64,000 nucleotides of DNA. Origin: Acanthosepion esculentum (taxonomy: Eukaryota > Mollusca > Cephalopoda > Sepiida > Sepiidae). Both the position numbers and the translations under genes were made by a program. The notes beneath the pieces are model-generated. The model did not search any database and was not told where the DNA came from. It was given only the letters and a program-made list of their open reading frames with translations. The DNA is taken from NCBI GenBank assembly GCA_964036315.1, contig OZ038507.1, positions 61,133,002 through 61,197,001 on the forward strand, given 5' to 3'. Within the stretch, counting starts at the first letter, position 1, and each line of letters begins with the position of its first letter. Below are positions 24,672-36,199 of this stretch, in pieces.

Positions 24672-24984
24672 GTAATAAGTTTTCTCGAGTGCACAGTCCG
24701 TTAGACGACCTCTTTTACATTTGTTTCTCGTTCTTCGTCCATAATATGGTCTTCAATTCCCTTTATTGAATCGACGTGGGTAGACTGTTCTCGTTCCACT
24801 ACTCATGTCTCGGGATATCTCGTCTAGTTCTTATTTTTAGTATTGTTTTACCGTGTTTCCACTGAGTTCAAAAACACATGGACTGAACTCACAATTAATA
24901 TGCCCCCAGGTTCACGAACCACCACTTCAATCGTCTAGGCTATTCTGTGATAAACTTGAAGCCTTTCTTTTGTTTTCTCTTCTA

Positions 24985-25240
24985 ACCTCCGTGCTGGGTA
25001 TGAAGATAAACTACATCCACGTCCTGGGTAAGACGATAAACTACATCCAACAGCAAGGCCTCTGATCAGGAGATTATGAGGAGCATGTAACCACCTCTTA
25101 ATTGCTGGTGTTTCCAGGTCTGCCCTGACTCAGGGTAGTAGCACCTCTTAGGGTCCCAACTATGGGTAAATAGTTAACCCACAAAATGGCGTCAAAACAC
25201 TATGTAAGTGTAAAAATAGGTTTAAATACCAGAAATACTT
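24985..25240 (+). repeat. dispersed repeat 'family V3', plus copy
   Basis: Plus-orientation partner of 23490-23745, with 'gacgataaactacatccaac', 'ggcctctgatcaggag', 'aactatgggtaaatagttaa'. A third, partial copy lies at 32125-32180. Confidence 0.75.
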
Positions 25241-25349
25241 TATATACAATATTCTAACCTACTTCCAACTCCGACTACAATCTTAGGAAGTGGGAAGTAC
25301 AGTAATATCAGTCGTAACTTTCAGGTAAAATGAACACGTAGCCTTGTTT

Positions 25350-25560
25350 TAAAACAGGCATGGGCAACCTTTTCCGACTAGTAGGCCGCGTTAGATATGG
25401 CTCATCATAAGGCAGGCGGCACTACTAAAAAGATTCAGATCAATTTTTCGTTGAAGGTGTCTCAGCCATTTTCATCACAGAAGACCGTATGCGTAAGCAT
25501 CGGCCATAGAAATTGTGAAAGGTTGATTGTTTTTGGAGAAAAGATTTCTCAATAATTTTT
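25350..25560. mobile_element. hAT-like left end fragment
   Basis: 'caggcatgggcaaccttttc' followed by 'ggccgcgttagatatgg' has the C-A-G-x-x-A-T-G-G-G-C-A-A-C-C-T terminus common in hAT non-autonomous elements. The other end could not be found. Near 53950-54045 a right end of a similar type, 'ggtgttgccgactcctg', is present. Confidence 0.5.
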
Positions 25561-26225
25561 AAAAAAAATGGAGCCTCGGTATAATTTTATCACGGATTTC
25601 AGTGGTTAAAAAACACACTGTTGCATGCGAATTGTTGCTTATTTATTGATTTGAAAATACAAAAATAATTTTTAAATTAAAAAATATATTTTTTCGCTAG
25701 AGAAAAAAATACGTTTCTTCTCCAGAAAATATATTTCTTCTCCAGACAAAAAAAAATATTATGAACGTCCTGTTTCTGAAGCAAATGATATTTACACGCA
25801 TGGTCTTCCTTAGTGGAAATCAGCAATCATTTAAAACGATCATTGTTTATGTATGTGGTGATGCATGAGAAAATGTGAGTGAACAAGTGAGGACGAAACG
25901 AAATAAACAATATTTTAATAAACCTTATTTTCAACGTGTCATTCAGACTGTAAAAGATCCAACGGCATTTAATAGCGAACAGTTAAAAGGGTTAATTTCC
26001 ACAAGTACATTTTTTAAACAACATTGTTATACCATGAAAATTATTCACGTATACAATCGGATATATTTGCATTTGCGTAAAAATTTGTTTAGTTGTAAAC
26101 AAAATAAAATAAACTCGTTATACGACAATTTTTAGTGAAAAAGAAAAAAAAATCGATTTTAAAAATCTATCAAAAATCAACCAAATACTGGATTTTAAGA
26201 AAATCTTCAGGGTTTATTTAATAAG
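25561..26225. other. unassigned AT-rich DNA with an 86-codon frame
   Basis: A frame at 25875-26135 (+) encodes 86 basic residues (many Lys, Asn, Phe, Tyr) starting MSEQVRTKRNKQYF. I recognise no family, and there is no splice or promoter context. It may be chance in AT-rich DNA. Confidence 0.25.
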
Positions 26226-26900
26226 GGAAAACGTATTACGGCCATATCATGTTGAAACACCGGTTCTCATACGATCACCGAAGTTAAACAAAGTCGATCC
26301 TGGTCAGTACTCACATGGGTGACTGCTGTCAATACCAAGTGCTGTAAGTTTGTATGTACGGTTACTATGGCTTACGGCTATATCACGTTGAAACAGGTTT
26401 TTGCACGAGAGCCGAAGTTGAGCAACGTTGATTCTCGTCAGTGCATACATGGGTGACTGCTTGGCAATGCCAGGTGCTGTAAGCTTGTATGTATGGTTAC
26501 TATGGTTTACGGCTATACCACGTTGAAACACAGGTTCTCGTATAATCACCGAAGTTAAGCAACGTCTAACCTGGTCAGTAAATACATGGGTAACCGCTGG
26601 AGAATACCAGGTACTGTAAGTTTGGAGGTGCGGGTAGTGTAATGGATAGCGAGTCGGGGGGCCAAGTTCCAATTCTAGGTTCCTTATATTCACTTATGCG
26701 CAAATACTCTTGGGAAGATATGAATCCACTTCTTCCCCCAGCTATGGGTTAATTAGTAAAACTTGTAACAGTACATTATTACTATCGCCAAAAAATTCTT
26801 ACTATCTAAAAACTATTTTCTGGTTTTAAATAACCTGAAAACGGTTGATAAGCCGTAAAAACAATCCCATCAATCCCGATTTCTTACATCCGATTTAAAC
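26226..26900 (+). mobile_element. 5S rRNA-derived SINE, triple 5S head plus tRNA-like body
   Basis: Three consecutive 5S-like modules start near 26236, 26371 and 26509. Each has 'ttacggctataccacgttga' (5S 5' end), 'gatcaccgaagttaagcaac' (A-box region), 'catgggtgac' (intermediate element) and 'aataccaggtgctgtaag' (C-box and 3' end). Linkers read 'tatggttactatgg'. The last module continues into a tRNA-like segment 'ggtagtgtaatggatagcga', then the SINE core 'aaatactcttgggaagatat', 'agctatgggttaattagtaa' and the tail 'tttaaataacctgaaaacgg'. RNA polymerase III internal promoter parts are recognisable but mutated. Confidence 0.85.
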
Positions 26901-27277
26901 TTTTCTTTAATCTTACTCCAGTCTTTGATCTTTTCATTGCAGATTCCGCTTCAACGTTAGGTGGGAGTTAATGGCTCTCCTCGTCTTCCTATTCTTTGTA
27001 GATATCAGCAGTGTTTTTATTCATTTATTTATTTATCTTTACTTTCCTTCACATTCCCTTCCCTGTTCCGACATTCTATTTACACAAGCTCGTTAGGTAG
27101 ACTCTTCTGTGATAAAAAAAAACAAAAAAAAAAAAAAAAAACATTGGCAAAATAATCTCCAACGACAAAAAAGTAAAAAATAAATAAATAAATAAATAAA
27201 AAATCCGTTGTTAGGAATATTTAGTTCAGGTGACGTGGTTTCAGCCCGGAGGTCATCAGGTACAAAGCGCAGACGTA

Positions 27278-27329
<52 letters not shown>

Positions 27330-27600
27330 TACTTATTTATTTATTTAGGTTTGGTTCATTTCTTCTTTATTTTTCTGTGCTTGTCTAATTTATTTCCTAC
27401 GCTATTTTTCTACTTTTTTTCATTTTTCTTCTTTTTTTTTTCTTTTTCTTTTTTTTTTCTTTTTTTTTTTATTTATTCCGGGCCTTTTGTTGTTACTGTT
27501 GTTGTCCAGAATTCCCACCTGATTCGTTATTATCCGCCATTGTTATTGAGACACTCACGCATCAATTATACAAGATGCTAACTTAGTCAGCAGGAAGTCG
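26901..27600. other. low-complexity stretch
   Basis: A-rich near 27115-27200, (TTA)n at 27279-27328, T-rich with (TTTC)n near 27410-27470. No element or gene recognised. Confidence 0.5.
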
Positions 27601-27687
27601 ACGTGATTGTCTGCGCAAGTCTCTCATCTTTAGACAACTTTATTGCTCTTGTCCTTATGAGTCCGGGAAATAAATACTGGAGACCAT

Positions 27688-28200
<513 letters not shown>

Positions 28201-28222
28201 TAGCTAGCTAGATAGATAGATA

Positions 28223-28275
28223 GCCATCCACGGACAGACTGTTTCGTTGTATCACAGCTCATCAGTGTGGCTAGG
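28223..28275 (-). ncRNA. hammerhead ribozyme motif
   Basis: Minus strand: CCACA, CTGATGA, stem II GCTGT-GAT-ACAAC (one mismatch), GAAA, stem III ACAG/CTGT, C17, CGTGG. All core bases are present. Stem I has one A/C mismatch at its inner pair and stem II one mismatch, so activity may be reduced. It sits in the same composite repeat as 14508-14780. Confidence 0.75.
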
Positions 28276-28511
28276 CATCAGATCGCTTCAGGCCGGGACT
28301 GGTATCAGACGGAAATTCTAACCCCTAGGCCATAAACACACTAACTACTCAGAGAACTCAATGGCTAGGAGAGTTTTCCATTATCAGCAGTAATAGTGAC
28401 TGTTTACAAATTCGTTACTCCCCACAGTGATTGACCGATTCAACCATTTTATCGTCATCCACAGACAGAATGTTTCACAGCTCATCAGTGTGGCTAGACA
28501 TCCGATCGCTC

Positions 28512-28515
<4 letters not shown>
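28276..28515 (-). repeat. hammerhead-associated repeat with collapsed second ribozyme
   Basis: It repeats the 14559-14780 organisation and ends in a second hammerhead copy at 28453-28500. There the core CTGATGA and GAAAC are joined by only 'gctgt', because one strand of stem II is deleted. That copy cannot fold as a hammerhead. A (TA)n tract follows at 28515-28554. Confidence 0.65.
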
Positions 28516-28563
<48 letters not shown>

Positions 28564-28647
28564 ATGTATATATATATATCAGATATGTGGTGCAGTTCAA
28601 TTTATATTACAACGAATCATTCATACAGAAAGTAAATTAGTAAAGTT

Positions 28648-28877
28648 AATGATATAAAACGGCGAAATCCCTTAGCTAACAAAATTTTAAACATGCATTA
28701 ACCTACTAATGCCTGAAGATGACTGAATGTACAGTCGAAAGTACTTGCGTATTTAAGAAATACCTTATACAGCTTATAACTTTTAAAAACAAGGATCATA
28801 ACATTCATCGAGTGGTTAGTAGGTTAATGCATCTTTAAAATTTTGTTAGCGAAGGGATTTCGCCATTTTATATCATT
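28648..28877. mobile_element. Penelope-type foldback, loop with hammerhead-like core
   Basis: Arms of about 62 bases ('aatgatataaaacggcgaaa' ... 'cattaacctactaa' and the inverse at 28816-28877) surround a loop of about 105 bases. The loop carries 'cctgaagatgactgaatgta' then 'cagtcgaaagtac': CTGAAGA, a GACTG/CAGTC stem II and GAAA. A short stem III can be drawn but stem I is not evident. Confidence 0.65.
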
Positions 28878-29690
28878 AAGTAAACTTGAGAAGGAACTGG
28901 AAATCCAATCCAGAACAAGAAACAAAGGATAAACCTCTACTCCTGTTCAAAAGACCGGTGAGCTGTGTAAGCCGGGTGGTTGTTGACTATCTACTCATAT
29001 TGAGGAGAAAATAATTAGTAAATAAATTTTCAGAGTTCAAACGGAGACGTTAGAAGTATAGAGAAGTAGACATTTGAGGGGACCGGAAACATAATCCTGA
29101 ACAAGAAACAAGGGATAAACCTCTAATCATTTTCAAAAGACTGAGTAAGGTGTGAAACTCATGTTACATTTAATATTTCTATTGAGAAAATATTTTGCTG
29201 AATTTAAATTGATTAGAATTATTTTGTAGGGGGAATCGTTAAAATTGGTTATATTGACAAATCTGTCAACATAATTGTCTTTATGAAAAATCTTTCAAAA
29301 TTAAAATATACTTTTCTGAAACTTTATTTGAGGAAAATATACTAATTTAAAGTTTAATTAAACTGAATTAAAAAAAAATATTATTTAGTTTTAGTTTAAA
29401 TTATCGTAAGAAACATTTTTTAACTCTGATGTAGGTATTTTATGAGGTATTGATACATTTATTGATAACCTGATGTTTGTGAGATTTATGTAATAGTAAA
29501 TACTTGTAGTAAAGTTACATGACGAATACAACGTAAACTCCTTTTTCATATAAATTTTAATTGCGCAGTAATCTTGAAATTTTAAACATTCTAATATTTT
29601 ATTGAATTTAAAGTACTTTGGCTTTATCGTATTAGTAAAATCAATGTTGTTTTCACTGAAATAAAAAAACCGCTTTAAAGTCAGAGTTCG
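28878..29690. other. unassigned AT-rich DNA with an imperfect direct duplication
   Basis: 'agaacaagaaacaaaggata' with 'aacctctactcctgttcaaa' near 28910-28955 recurs in changed form near 29095-29140. Otherwise nothing recognised. The 164-codon minus frame from 29391 overlaps mariner sequence in antisense and is an artefact. Confidence 0.4.
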
Positions 29691-30020
29691 ACGTTTGGAA
29701 TTGCGTTCTGTGAATGATCCTATTCTGGATTGAACAGTGACATATGATGAGAAATGAATCCTTAATGACAACCGTAAGCGATCAGCACTATTGCTTGACG
29801 AAACATTCAAACACTTTTGAAACCAAAATTGCGCCAACAGAACATTATGGTGATTGTCCAGTGCTTCACCATTGGCGATATTCATTACAGCTTTCTGAAA
29901 TCTAACCAGAGCATCACTGCTGAAAGTTTACTGCCAGAAACTGGATAAAATGCTCATTCAGTTAAGTAAAATACATTGGTTAATCGACGAGGTCTTATTC
30001 TGATTCAGGACAATACTCGG
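29690..30020 (+). pseudogene. mariner transposase relic 1
   Basis: Base-level copy of the relic at 30525-31005: 'cgtttggaattgcgttctgt', 'aattgcgccaacagaacatt', 'attcattacagctttctgaa', 'tgaaagtttactgcc'. The frame is interrupted by several stops. It covers the middle of the catalytic domain and breaks off after 'aggacaatactcggc', where mariner transposases read QDNARPH. The two relics lie about 830 bases apart in direct orientation. Confidence 0.75.
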
Positions 30021-30524
30021 CTTATTTGGAAAACAGAATGTGCTAATATATAAGGTTTCACATAATAAAAACCTGTGCATCACATGTGATGCACGGAGCC
30101 TAGCGTAAATAACTTATTATTTGAACGTTTTTATTATATGAAACACTATATATCATCAGATTCTATTTGCCAAATAAGCTGAGTTGCCTTGCAAATAGTT
30201 ATAAATCTGAAAACAAGGATCAACGTTTCGATAGTAGACAGGAAAATACCATGGACAGGCAATGGGTTAAATATTTTAACTGAGAACAATTTTCTAAATT
30301 CCCAAGTCTGTTTTTTGTTATTTCTTTACTTTTATTTGGATAGAAAGTTGTTGTTTTTTTTTCTGTCTATATTTCTGAGATGAGCTATTGTAACTATTTA
30401 AAGTTTGGATGGTACACACGAAAATGCCCTCAACAGACAAAGGGTAAAGATTAAGAATGATATGATTTTCTAAAGACATCGAAATCAATGTGGGTTTCAT
30501 CGGAATAAGAAACGCTTAAAAGTT

Positions 30525-31005
30525 AGAGTTCGACATTTGGAATTGCGTTCTGTGAATGATCCACTTCTAGATCAAATAGTGACTTTTAATGAGAAACGGT
30601 TCCTTTATAGCAATCGTAAACGATCGGCTGAATGGCTTCAACATGACGAGAGACCCAAACACTTTCCAAAACCGAAATTGCGCCAACAGAACTTTATGGT
30701 AATTGTCCAGTGGTTTGCTATTGGTAATATTCATTACAGCTTTCTGAATTCTAACCAGAGTATCACTACTGAAAGTTTACTGTCAGGAACTGGATGAAAT
30801 ACTAATTCAGTTAAGTAAAATACACTGGTTAACCGCAGAGGTCTAATTCTACTTCAGGACAATGCTGGGTCACATGTTGACGTAGATGACACTCCAGGAT
30901 TACACTGACTTGGGATACGAGACGTTACCACATCCACCATATTCTCCTGATCTCGTGCCCAATGACTACAACTTTTTCAAGCATTATTTACATTGTTCGG
31001 ACTGT
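30525..31005 (+). pseudogene. mariner transposase relic 2
   Basis: Frames in succession read LRSVNDPLLDQ, VTFNEKRFLYSNRKRSAEWL (the '(D)EKW..Y.N..R...W' region), FMVIVQWFAIGNIHYSFLN, then after two breaks LILLQDNAGSH (the D of QDNA is the second catalytic Asp) and HPPYSPDLVPNDYNFF, the signature HPPYSPDLAPSDYHLF that carries the third Asp of the mariner DD34D triad. This points to the mauritiana/irritans group. Stops, a frameshift and a missing N-terminal DNA-binding domain make it inactive. No terminal repeats were identified. Confidence 0.88.
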
Positions 31006-31500
31006 TGTCCTCATCTTTATTGCCATATTAACAACGTTTCGGACTGTTGTACGCTGCGGCCTGTTTCAGTTAAAATTTGTAGGAATTTCGAGCCAAATCT
31101 TTTTATTTAGTCCACGGAGAGTTGAGTTACCAAGAGGAATTCTTGAAACTGAAATATCCAAAGGCATAGCACGTGGTCTTAGAACAATCTACTACCGCGG
31201 AAAAAAACCCCAGAAATACAGAAGATTACGATGATTCAACTAAGAAACAAAGGGTTACTGGGAGTGAAAGAGAATGAGAAGACCTTAGTGAAGAGAAAGG
31301 TCAATAAAAGAACTGGTTTCAGGAAGACAGAAGCTATTATTATGGTTCATTTATCAGGAAGGTGACGTATTGCTGAAATTGTGTTGGAGGAATTGTTTGG
31401 AGACCGTTGATGATTGTGATAACACAGTCACAAGTCATCGTGACCGAGAGTTTGGGAGTACTGGTTTTGTTCCAACTGTTGATCACTCCAGATTATGCAC
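31006..31500. other. unassigned stretch after the mariner relic
   Basis: Short frames without known motifs. It could contain the mariner 3' end, but I could not place a terminal repeat. Confidence 0.3.
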
Positions 31501-31664
31501 GCTGACCTAGAAACTGTAAGTAAGATCTGTCCAGCATAATTACAGTATAAAACACGGGGTGGGGAGGGCTCTGTGGGTGTTTGACAAGCACAAATATGCC
31601 TGCGCAGGTTTCTGCAACAAGGATTAGCTAGCCACTCCAGCAAATGAGTATGCTCAGAAACGAG
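31500..31664 (-). repeat. dispersed repeat 'family Z', minus copy
   Basis: 'acctagaaactgtaagtaag', 'cataattacagtataaaaca' and 'ggattagctagccactcc' are the inverse of the 32230-32370 copy. Confidence 0.6.
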
Positions 31665-31864
31665 TAGCCAACCATTATTATTATTACTATTATTTTATTT
31701 CCTTTGATTTCTGGTGTGTACACATTTCGTTCCGGGTCCTAAAGTTAGAAACGGCAATATGACAAATATGCCGTAAAACAAAATAAAGCAAATCTGATTT
31801 ACAAATTGATTTTTTACAAATAATACATATTCTATTCATACGTAACTACCCTAAAAAATCTTAC

Positions 31865-31941
31865 CGGCATTAAATAACCCATTGAGGTTGATATGCCGTA
31901 AAACAAAAAAGATATCAACCTCAATGGGTTATTTAATGCCG
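31865..31941. repeat. perfect hairpin of two head-to-head SINE tails
   Basis: 'cggcattaaataacccattg' continuing to 'aggttgatat' is followed after 17 bases by its exact 30-base inverse. Each arm is the tail of the SINE families (ATTAAATAACC..GTTGATA..CCGTAAA). Confidence 0.9.
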
Positions 31942-32185
31942 ACAATATAGGATAGGTTCGTATGAATAGAATATCTATTTCTTTGTAAGAGATCAGTTTG
32001 CAGATCAGGTTTCATTGACGTATTTTTGTAAAGAGGGTTTTTGCTGAGGGTCAACAATGTGTTGCGGGTACCTTTTTTTATCAAAAATATATTGCTGATG
32101 TTTTTATTATAAAAAGAGTTGTTCCACACTCTTGCTCACAGGCCTTGCTGCCGGATGTAGTTCATCGTCATACCAAGCAAAACAG
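31942..32185 (-). repeat. fragment shared with the 23-kb tandem array and family V3
   Basis: 'caaaaatatattgctgatgt' and 'caggccttgctgccggatgt', 'agttcatcgtcatacc' follow the order seen at 23340-23740. Confidence 0.55.
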
Positions 32186-32229
32186 ATAGATATATACATA
32201 ATAGCTGGTCACTCGTATTCGAGGATACC

Positions 32230-32372
32230 CGTCTACTAGGCCGGCTAGCCAATCCCTATTGCAGACGCTCGCTCAGGCACATTTGAGTTTGCTCAAAACC
32301 CACAGAGCCCACCTGTGGTTTATACTGCAACTATGCTGAGCAGACTTTGGTTACAGTTTCTGGGAGAGAGCT
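32230..32372 (+). repeat. dispersed repeat 'family Z', plus copy
   Basis: 'gctagccaatccctattgca', 'gagcccacctgtggtttata', 'tgctgagcagactttggtta'. It matches 4230-4345 and inverted 31500-31660. Confidence 0.65.
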
Positions 32373-32586
32373 TGTTATCTAGTGTGATCAGCAGTTTCAA
32401 CAAGACCAGCACGATCACGCCCTCGGCTACGATGACTTGTGGCTTCATGCTAGCACAGCTGTCGACGGCTCCCAGGTGTTCCGTCTACCCAATTTCACTC
32501 ACAAGGCTTGGGTGAACCCGTGGTATGATTTTCTGGCACTTTCCAAAGGTGCCGCACGCTGGGGTCGTCCCCTTCCAGACCAGTAA
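32373..32586. other. unassigned stretch
   Basis: Moderately GC-rich ('acgatcacgccctcggctac'). No motif recognised. It is unrelated in appearance to the following Tc1 sequence. Confidence 0.3.
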
Positions 32587-32910
32587 CATCAGCTTCCTCC
32601 TGATTGGATCTTCCAACAAGATAATGATCCTAAGCACACTGCAAAATCCACGTAGAAATAGCTTGCTAAAAATAATGTAAATATCCTAAAATGGCCAAGT
32701 CAGTCCCCAGATTTAAACCCAATCGAGAATCTGTGGCGTTATTTGAAAATTCAATTCCAATCGAGAGCTCCAACAAACACCCCAGATCTGGAGACCATAT
32801 GCGAAGAAGAATGGAACAAAATACCAACTACAATTTGCAAATCATTAATTGAGAAATACAAGAAGTTGGTTGCTTTAGAAGCGAATAATGGCTATTCTAC
32901 AAATTATTAA
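32587..32910 (+). pseudogene. Tc1-type transposase, C-terminal third
   Basis: One frame of 107 codons with two stops reads HQLPPDWIFQQDNDPKHTAK (the D of QQDND is the second catalytic Asp), LKWPSQSPDLNPIENLW (the E of IENLW is the third catalytic residue) and ends after KYKKLVALEANNGYSTNY. It differs from the WPGNS family at 18.7 kb, so two Tc1 lineages are present. The first Asp and the paired helix-turn-helix domain are missing. The likely right end is near 33120. Confidence 0.9.
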
Positions 32911-33118
32911 ATGAAGATTATGTATTCTTTTTTCTATTGTACGAATACTTTTTTCACCTAAATGGGACCTATTTCTTTCAAATCAAATTTTTTCTGTTTT
33001 ATATGCATGTTTAGTTATTATGCATCTGTGTACAGTTAAATATATGAAAACTATTTATTCATTAGTTGGAAATACAATGAATTAAAAATTTGTATATGTA
33101 CGAATAATTGTTTGCCTC

Positions 33119-33121
<3 letters not shown>
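32911..33121 (+). mobile_element. 3' part of the Tc1-type element
   Basis: Downstream of the transposase stop, AT-rich DNA leads to 'acgaataattgtttgcctcc' and 'actata', which looks like a Tc1 terminal inverted repeat (inverse TATAGTGGAGGCAAACAATT). It abuts a TA tract, consistent with insertion into or expansion from a TA site. The left terminus is lost. Confidence 0.6.

Positions 33122-33193
<72 letters not shown>
33122..33193. repeat. (TA)n microsatellite
   Basis: About 36 TA units directly beside the Tc1 terminus. Confidence 0.96.
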
Positions 33194-33194
<1 letters not shown>

Positions 33195-36190
33195 CTGGTT
33201 ATATACATATATTAAAATAATAGGAAAGAACAGTGAGATTCATAATCCAGTTCATAGCATTTATTAAAAAAATATAGTGCTCGATACAACATTTCTTATT
33301 TTTATAATTATTTTTTTAAATAATGTTTCCATCGTGACACAGAAATTTCTGTTTCAAAACTGAAATACTGTATATTAAAACTGACTTAATCATATTTAAA
33401 TGAAGCTTTAAGAAAATCTGTGTATATTTATAAAAGGAAATAAAAATGCCAAATATATTGTCATTGAAACCCAGACGATGTGTTGAAAACGTAGACAGTA
33501 TCAAGAAGACTGCTTGAAAAAGAAGTTACTGTCAAAGAACAAACACCCTAACCCCCACCTATATTTAACCGACTTTGCAATCACCATACATTGAATACAT
33601 GAGTTGTCTTAAAAAGTTTAAACCCAACTAACTCTAATTAAAATAAACTGAATTTTCCTTAACCCTAACATAGGCACCTCCAAGAAATCGGTAAAATAAC
33701 ATGTTTATAATAATTTCGATCATTTGTGAATAGTTTCTGAAAGTTTCATTAACTTCCGACAATTATTTTTATTTTTGCAAGATTTTCCAAATTAACGTAT
33801 GTCATACAAAAAAAAATGTGCTAAAAATTGTATATGTTATTTTACTAGTTCCAGTGATACAAAGAGAAACAAGGTTTTTTTTTAATCAAAATTTAGAATG
33901 TTCTAAAACGAAGGAAAAATTTTTAAAAATAATTAAAAAAAACTTTGTTCTTTCCTCTTAATAATAACATGAACATTTAGACGATAAAATTTTGTTTTCG
34001 TCAAGTTTGGCGTCTTTTTCGTCATGCTATGCTCTTTTTTAGCGTTCTGATGGGGGTACCTACCCTAACAACTGAAAATATTAAGATTGTCTACGCTTAT
34101 AAATATTGTAAATCAATTTCTTAGAAAGTTATTCTTAGTATCACTTGACAATGGAACGAAACTTTAGATTTTAACTTTAACTTTAAATCTGGGATTGAAA
34201 TTTCAGTTTTGAAACATAGGAATTATTGTGTCGCGATGGAAATATATTTTTATAATATAACTGGTTATAATAACTTATATAAAAGTTTTCGAGGTTAATA
34301 TTATTTTTTTTTTTTTGAAAAATGAAGTTTTCTGATTTATTTTGAAAATTAATAGTAGTAATGAATCTGAACAGATGATATCAGCTCAAATAACGTCGGC
34401 ATCGATTGAGACCAAGAATTAGTCTTTTAATTCTCAGTTCCAGCAATAAGTGTGGGAGCGGAAGCTCGACCAGTTCTTTCTATAACGCCGTGGATGTTTC
34501 CTTTGTTTAGCTTTTCTCTTTTAGTGTTTTATTACTGTTATCATGTGGGGTATTTTCAATAGAGCGATTTCCTGTTTTATGCTGAATTGGAAGCGAGCTT
34601 GACGTATAGCTGAACACAAAGCTATAAATCATTCTATTGAAAATAGTAATGTTTTCTAGCTAAAGGGATTTTCTAACGTTCTGGTCGCTTGCTTTAAACA
34701 CTGTATGCTTAAATGGATATACCCTGCTTAAAAAAGGGTGCGTCTAAAATGCCGGTAGATCTTTAATGCCACCAATTGCCGTACCTATCTCCTTTGTTAT
34801 CCTGGGACACGAATTAAACGCTTCATTGCGCATGAGTTACCAGGCCAAACTTTGGGAACAGTCGACCAAGTTCGAATTCCATTGCTATTGAGGAAGTCAT
34901 GAATCCAACTTTCCCTGCGCTCTTTTCCATTGTTTATAATATTCTAAAAATTATGAATTGATTTTCTGTACAAAGAGTATTAGTGTACACCAATTATTAA
35001 AAGAAAAAGATTTTTGTAGTCTTTATTCAAAAATTTTCATCTAAAATTACCTGCCTCGCCACGTCTTAATTAAGTGCCTTCACAAAAACACGTTGCCTAA
35101 CATTTAAAATTAATTTTTTAAAAGGAAAAATCTTTTTCGAAGCTTTTAGTTTTAATTTCACGTTAATAGATTAAATTTAATATTTCCAATAAGCAAAATA
35201 CTTAACTAATTTAAATTAACTGGAAGTAGTTTTGAAAAACTAGTTTAAATTGACTACTAAAAGGTGTTTTGAAATCGCTAATAATCGCTAATTTTACCGC
35301 CATTTCTAGCCATCTGTTATCACAATGTTTATTGTAAACTCTTTATTCAAAAATATTGAACTTTTATTTAAAGGATCTTAGCTGGTTTAAAGTTTAATTA
35401 ATCTTATTTGAAACAAGTATTACTCACTTTAAGTTTTAAATATCGAAAAAATGCATTTTTAACACGGCATGTTGATAGTTTGACTAACGGACGGAAGTTT
35501 ATCGAATTTTTATCCACGGTGGACATATCTGTAAAAAATAATTGAGCAATAATTTTTTAGATAATTTTTGACTGCACAATCTTAATCTTAAACATTTAGG
35601 AAAATATTCTCTGTAATCTAATATTTTAATGAATTTTAGGTATTTGACCTTAAATTTACTATAATTAACGCTATTCTTTTCTGATAATGTCATGTATGGA
35701 TATCCATAATTAAAAAATCGGCACGTTTATACAAACACAAAAAATTCTAAATTCATTTTAAAATATTGGCGGTCGATGAATTATAGTAAGCTTTTCCATT
35801 TATGATTAGTAAATATAGTTTTACTTTATAACAATATCACCTAACCAGTACAATTTCTGTTTTACAACAAAATAAATTGACGGTTTAAATTCTCCAAAAA
35901 GTTCTGCGTATAACAAAAATAATAATTAAACGCTACAAAATTTAATTTCTCGAAATTTCATAAAATTAAATAAGTGGGGAGTAACAGATGTAAAACAAAA
36001 TGCTTTTACCAAGATTTTCTAAAAGAGAAATATTTCTAAAATAATTTCCTTCAATTGTTAATAAGTCCTGAAAGTTTCATTAAAATCCGACAATTGTTTG
36101 ATTTTTGGAAGAATTTAAAAAATAATGTGTTTTTCGCAGTACTATGCTTTGTATATATAGGATATTATTATTATTGTTTCAATTTTTCTT
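33194..36190. other. AT-rich DNA, family X copy, otherwise unassigned
   Basis: A family X segment lies at 33880-34060 ('ttagacgataaaattttgtt', 'gtcatgctatgctctttttt'). Near 34320-34480, 'tttattttgaaaattaata' and 'caagaattagtcttttaatt' resemble 15200-15370. The rest shows no protein similarity, and open frames are short and AT-driven. Confidence 0.4.
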
Positions 36191-36199
36191 TTTAACTTT

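Noticed and set aside
25875..26135. 86-codon gene
   Set aside because: Lys/Asn/Tyr-rich as expected for chance translation of AT-rich DNA, with no recognised family.
26236..26625. Functional 5S rRNA genes
   Set aside because: The modules are diverged, internally deleted and joined to SINE sequence. No pol III terminator follows each module.
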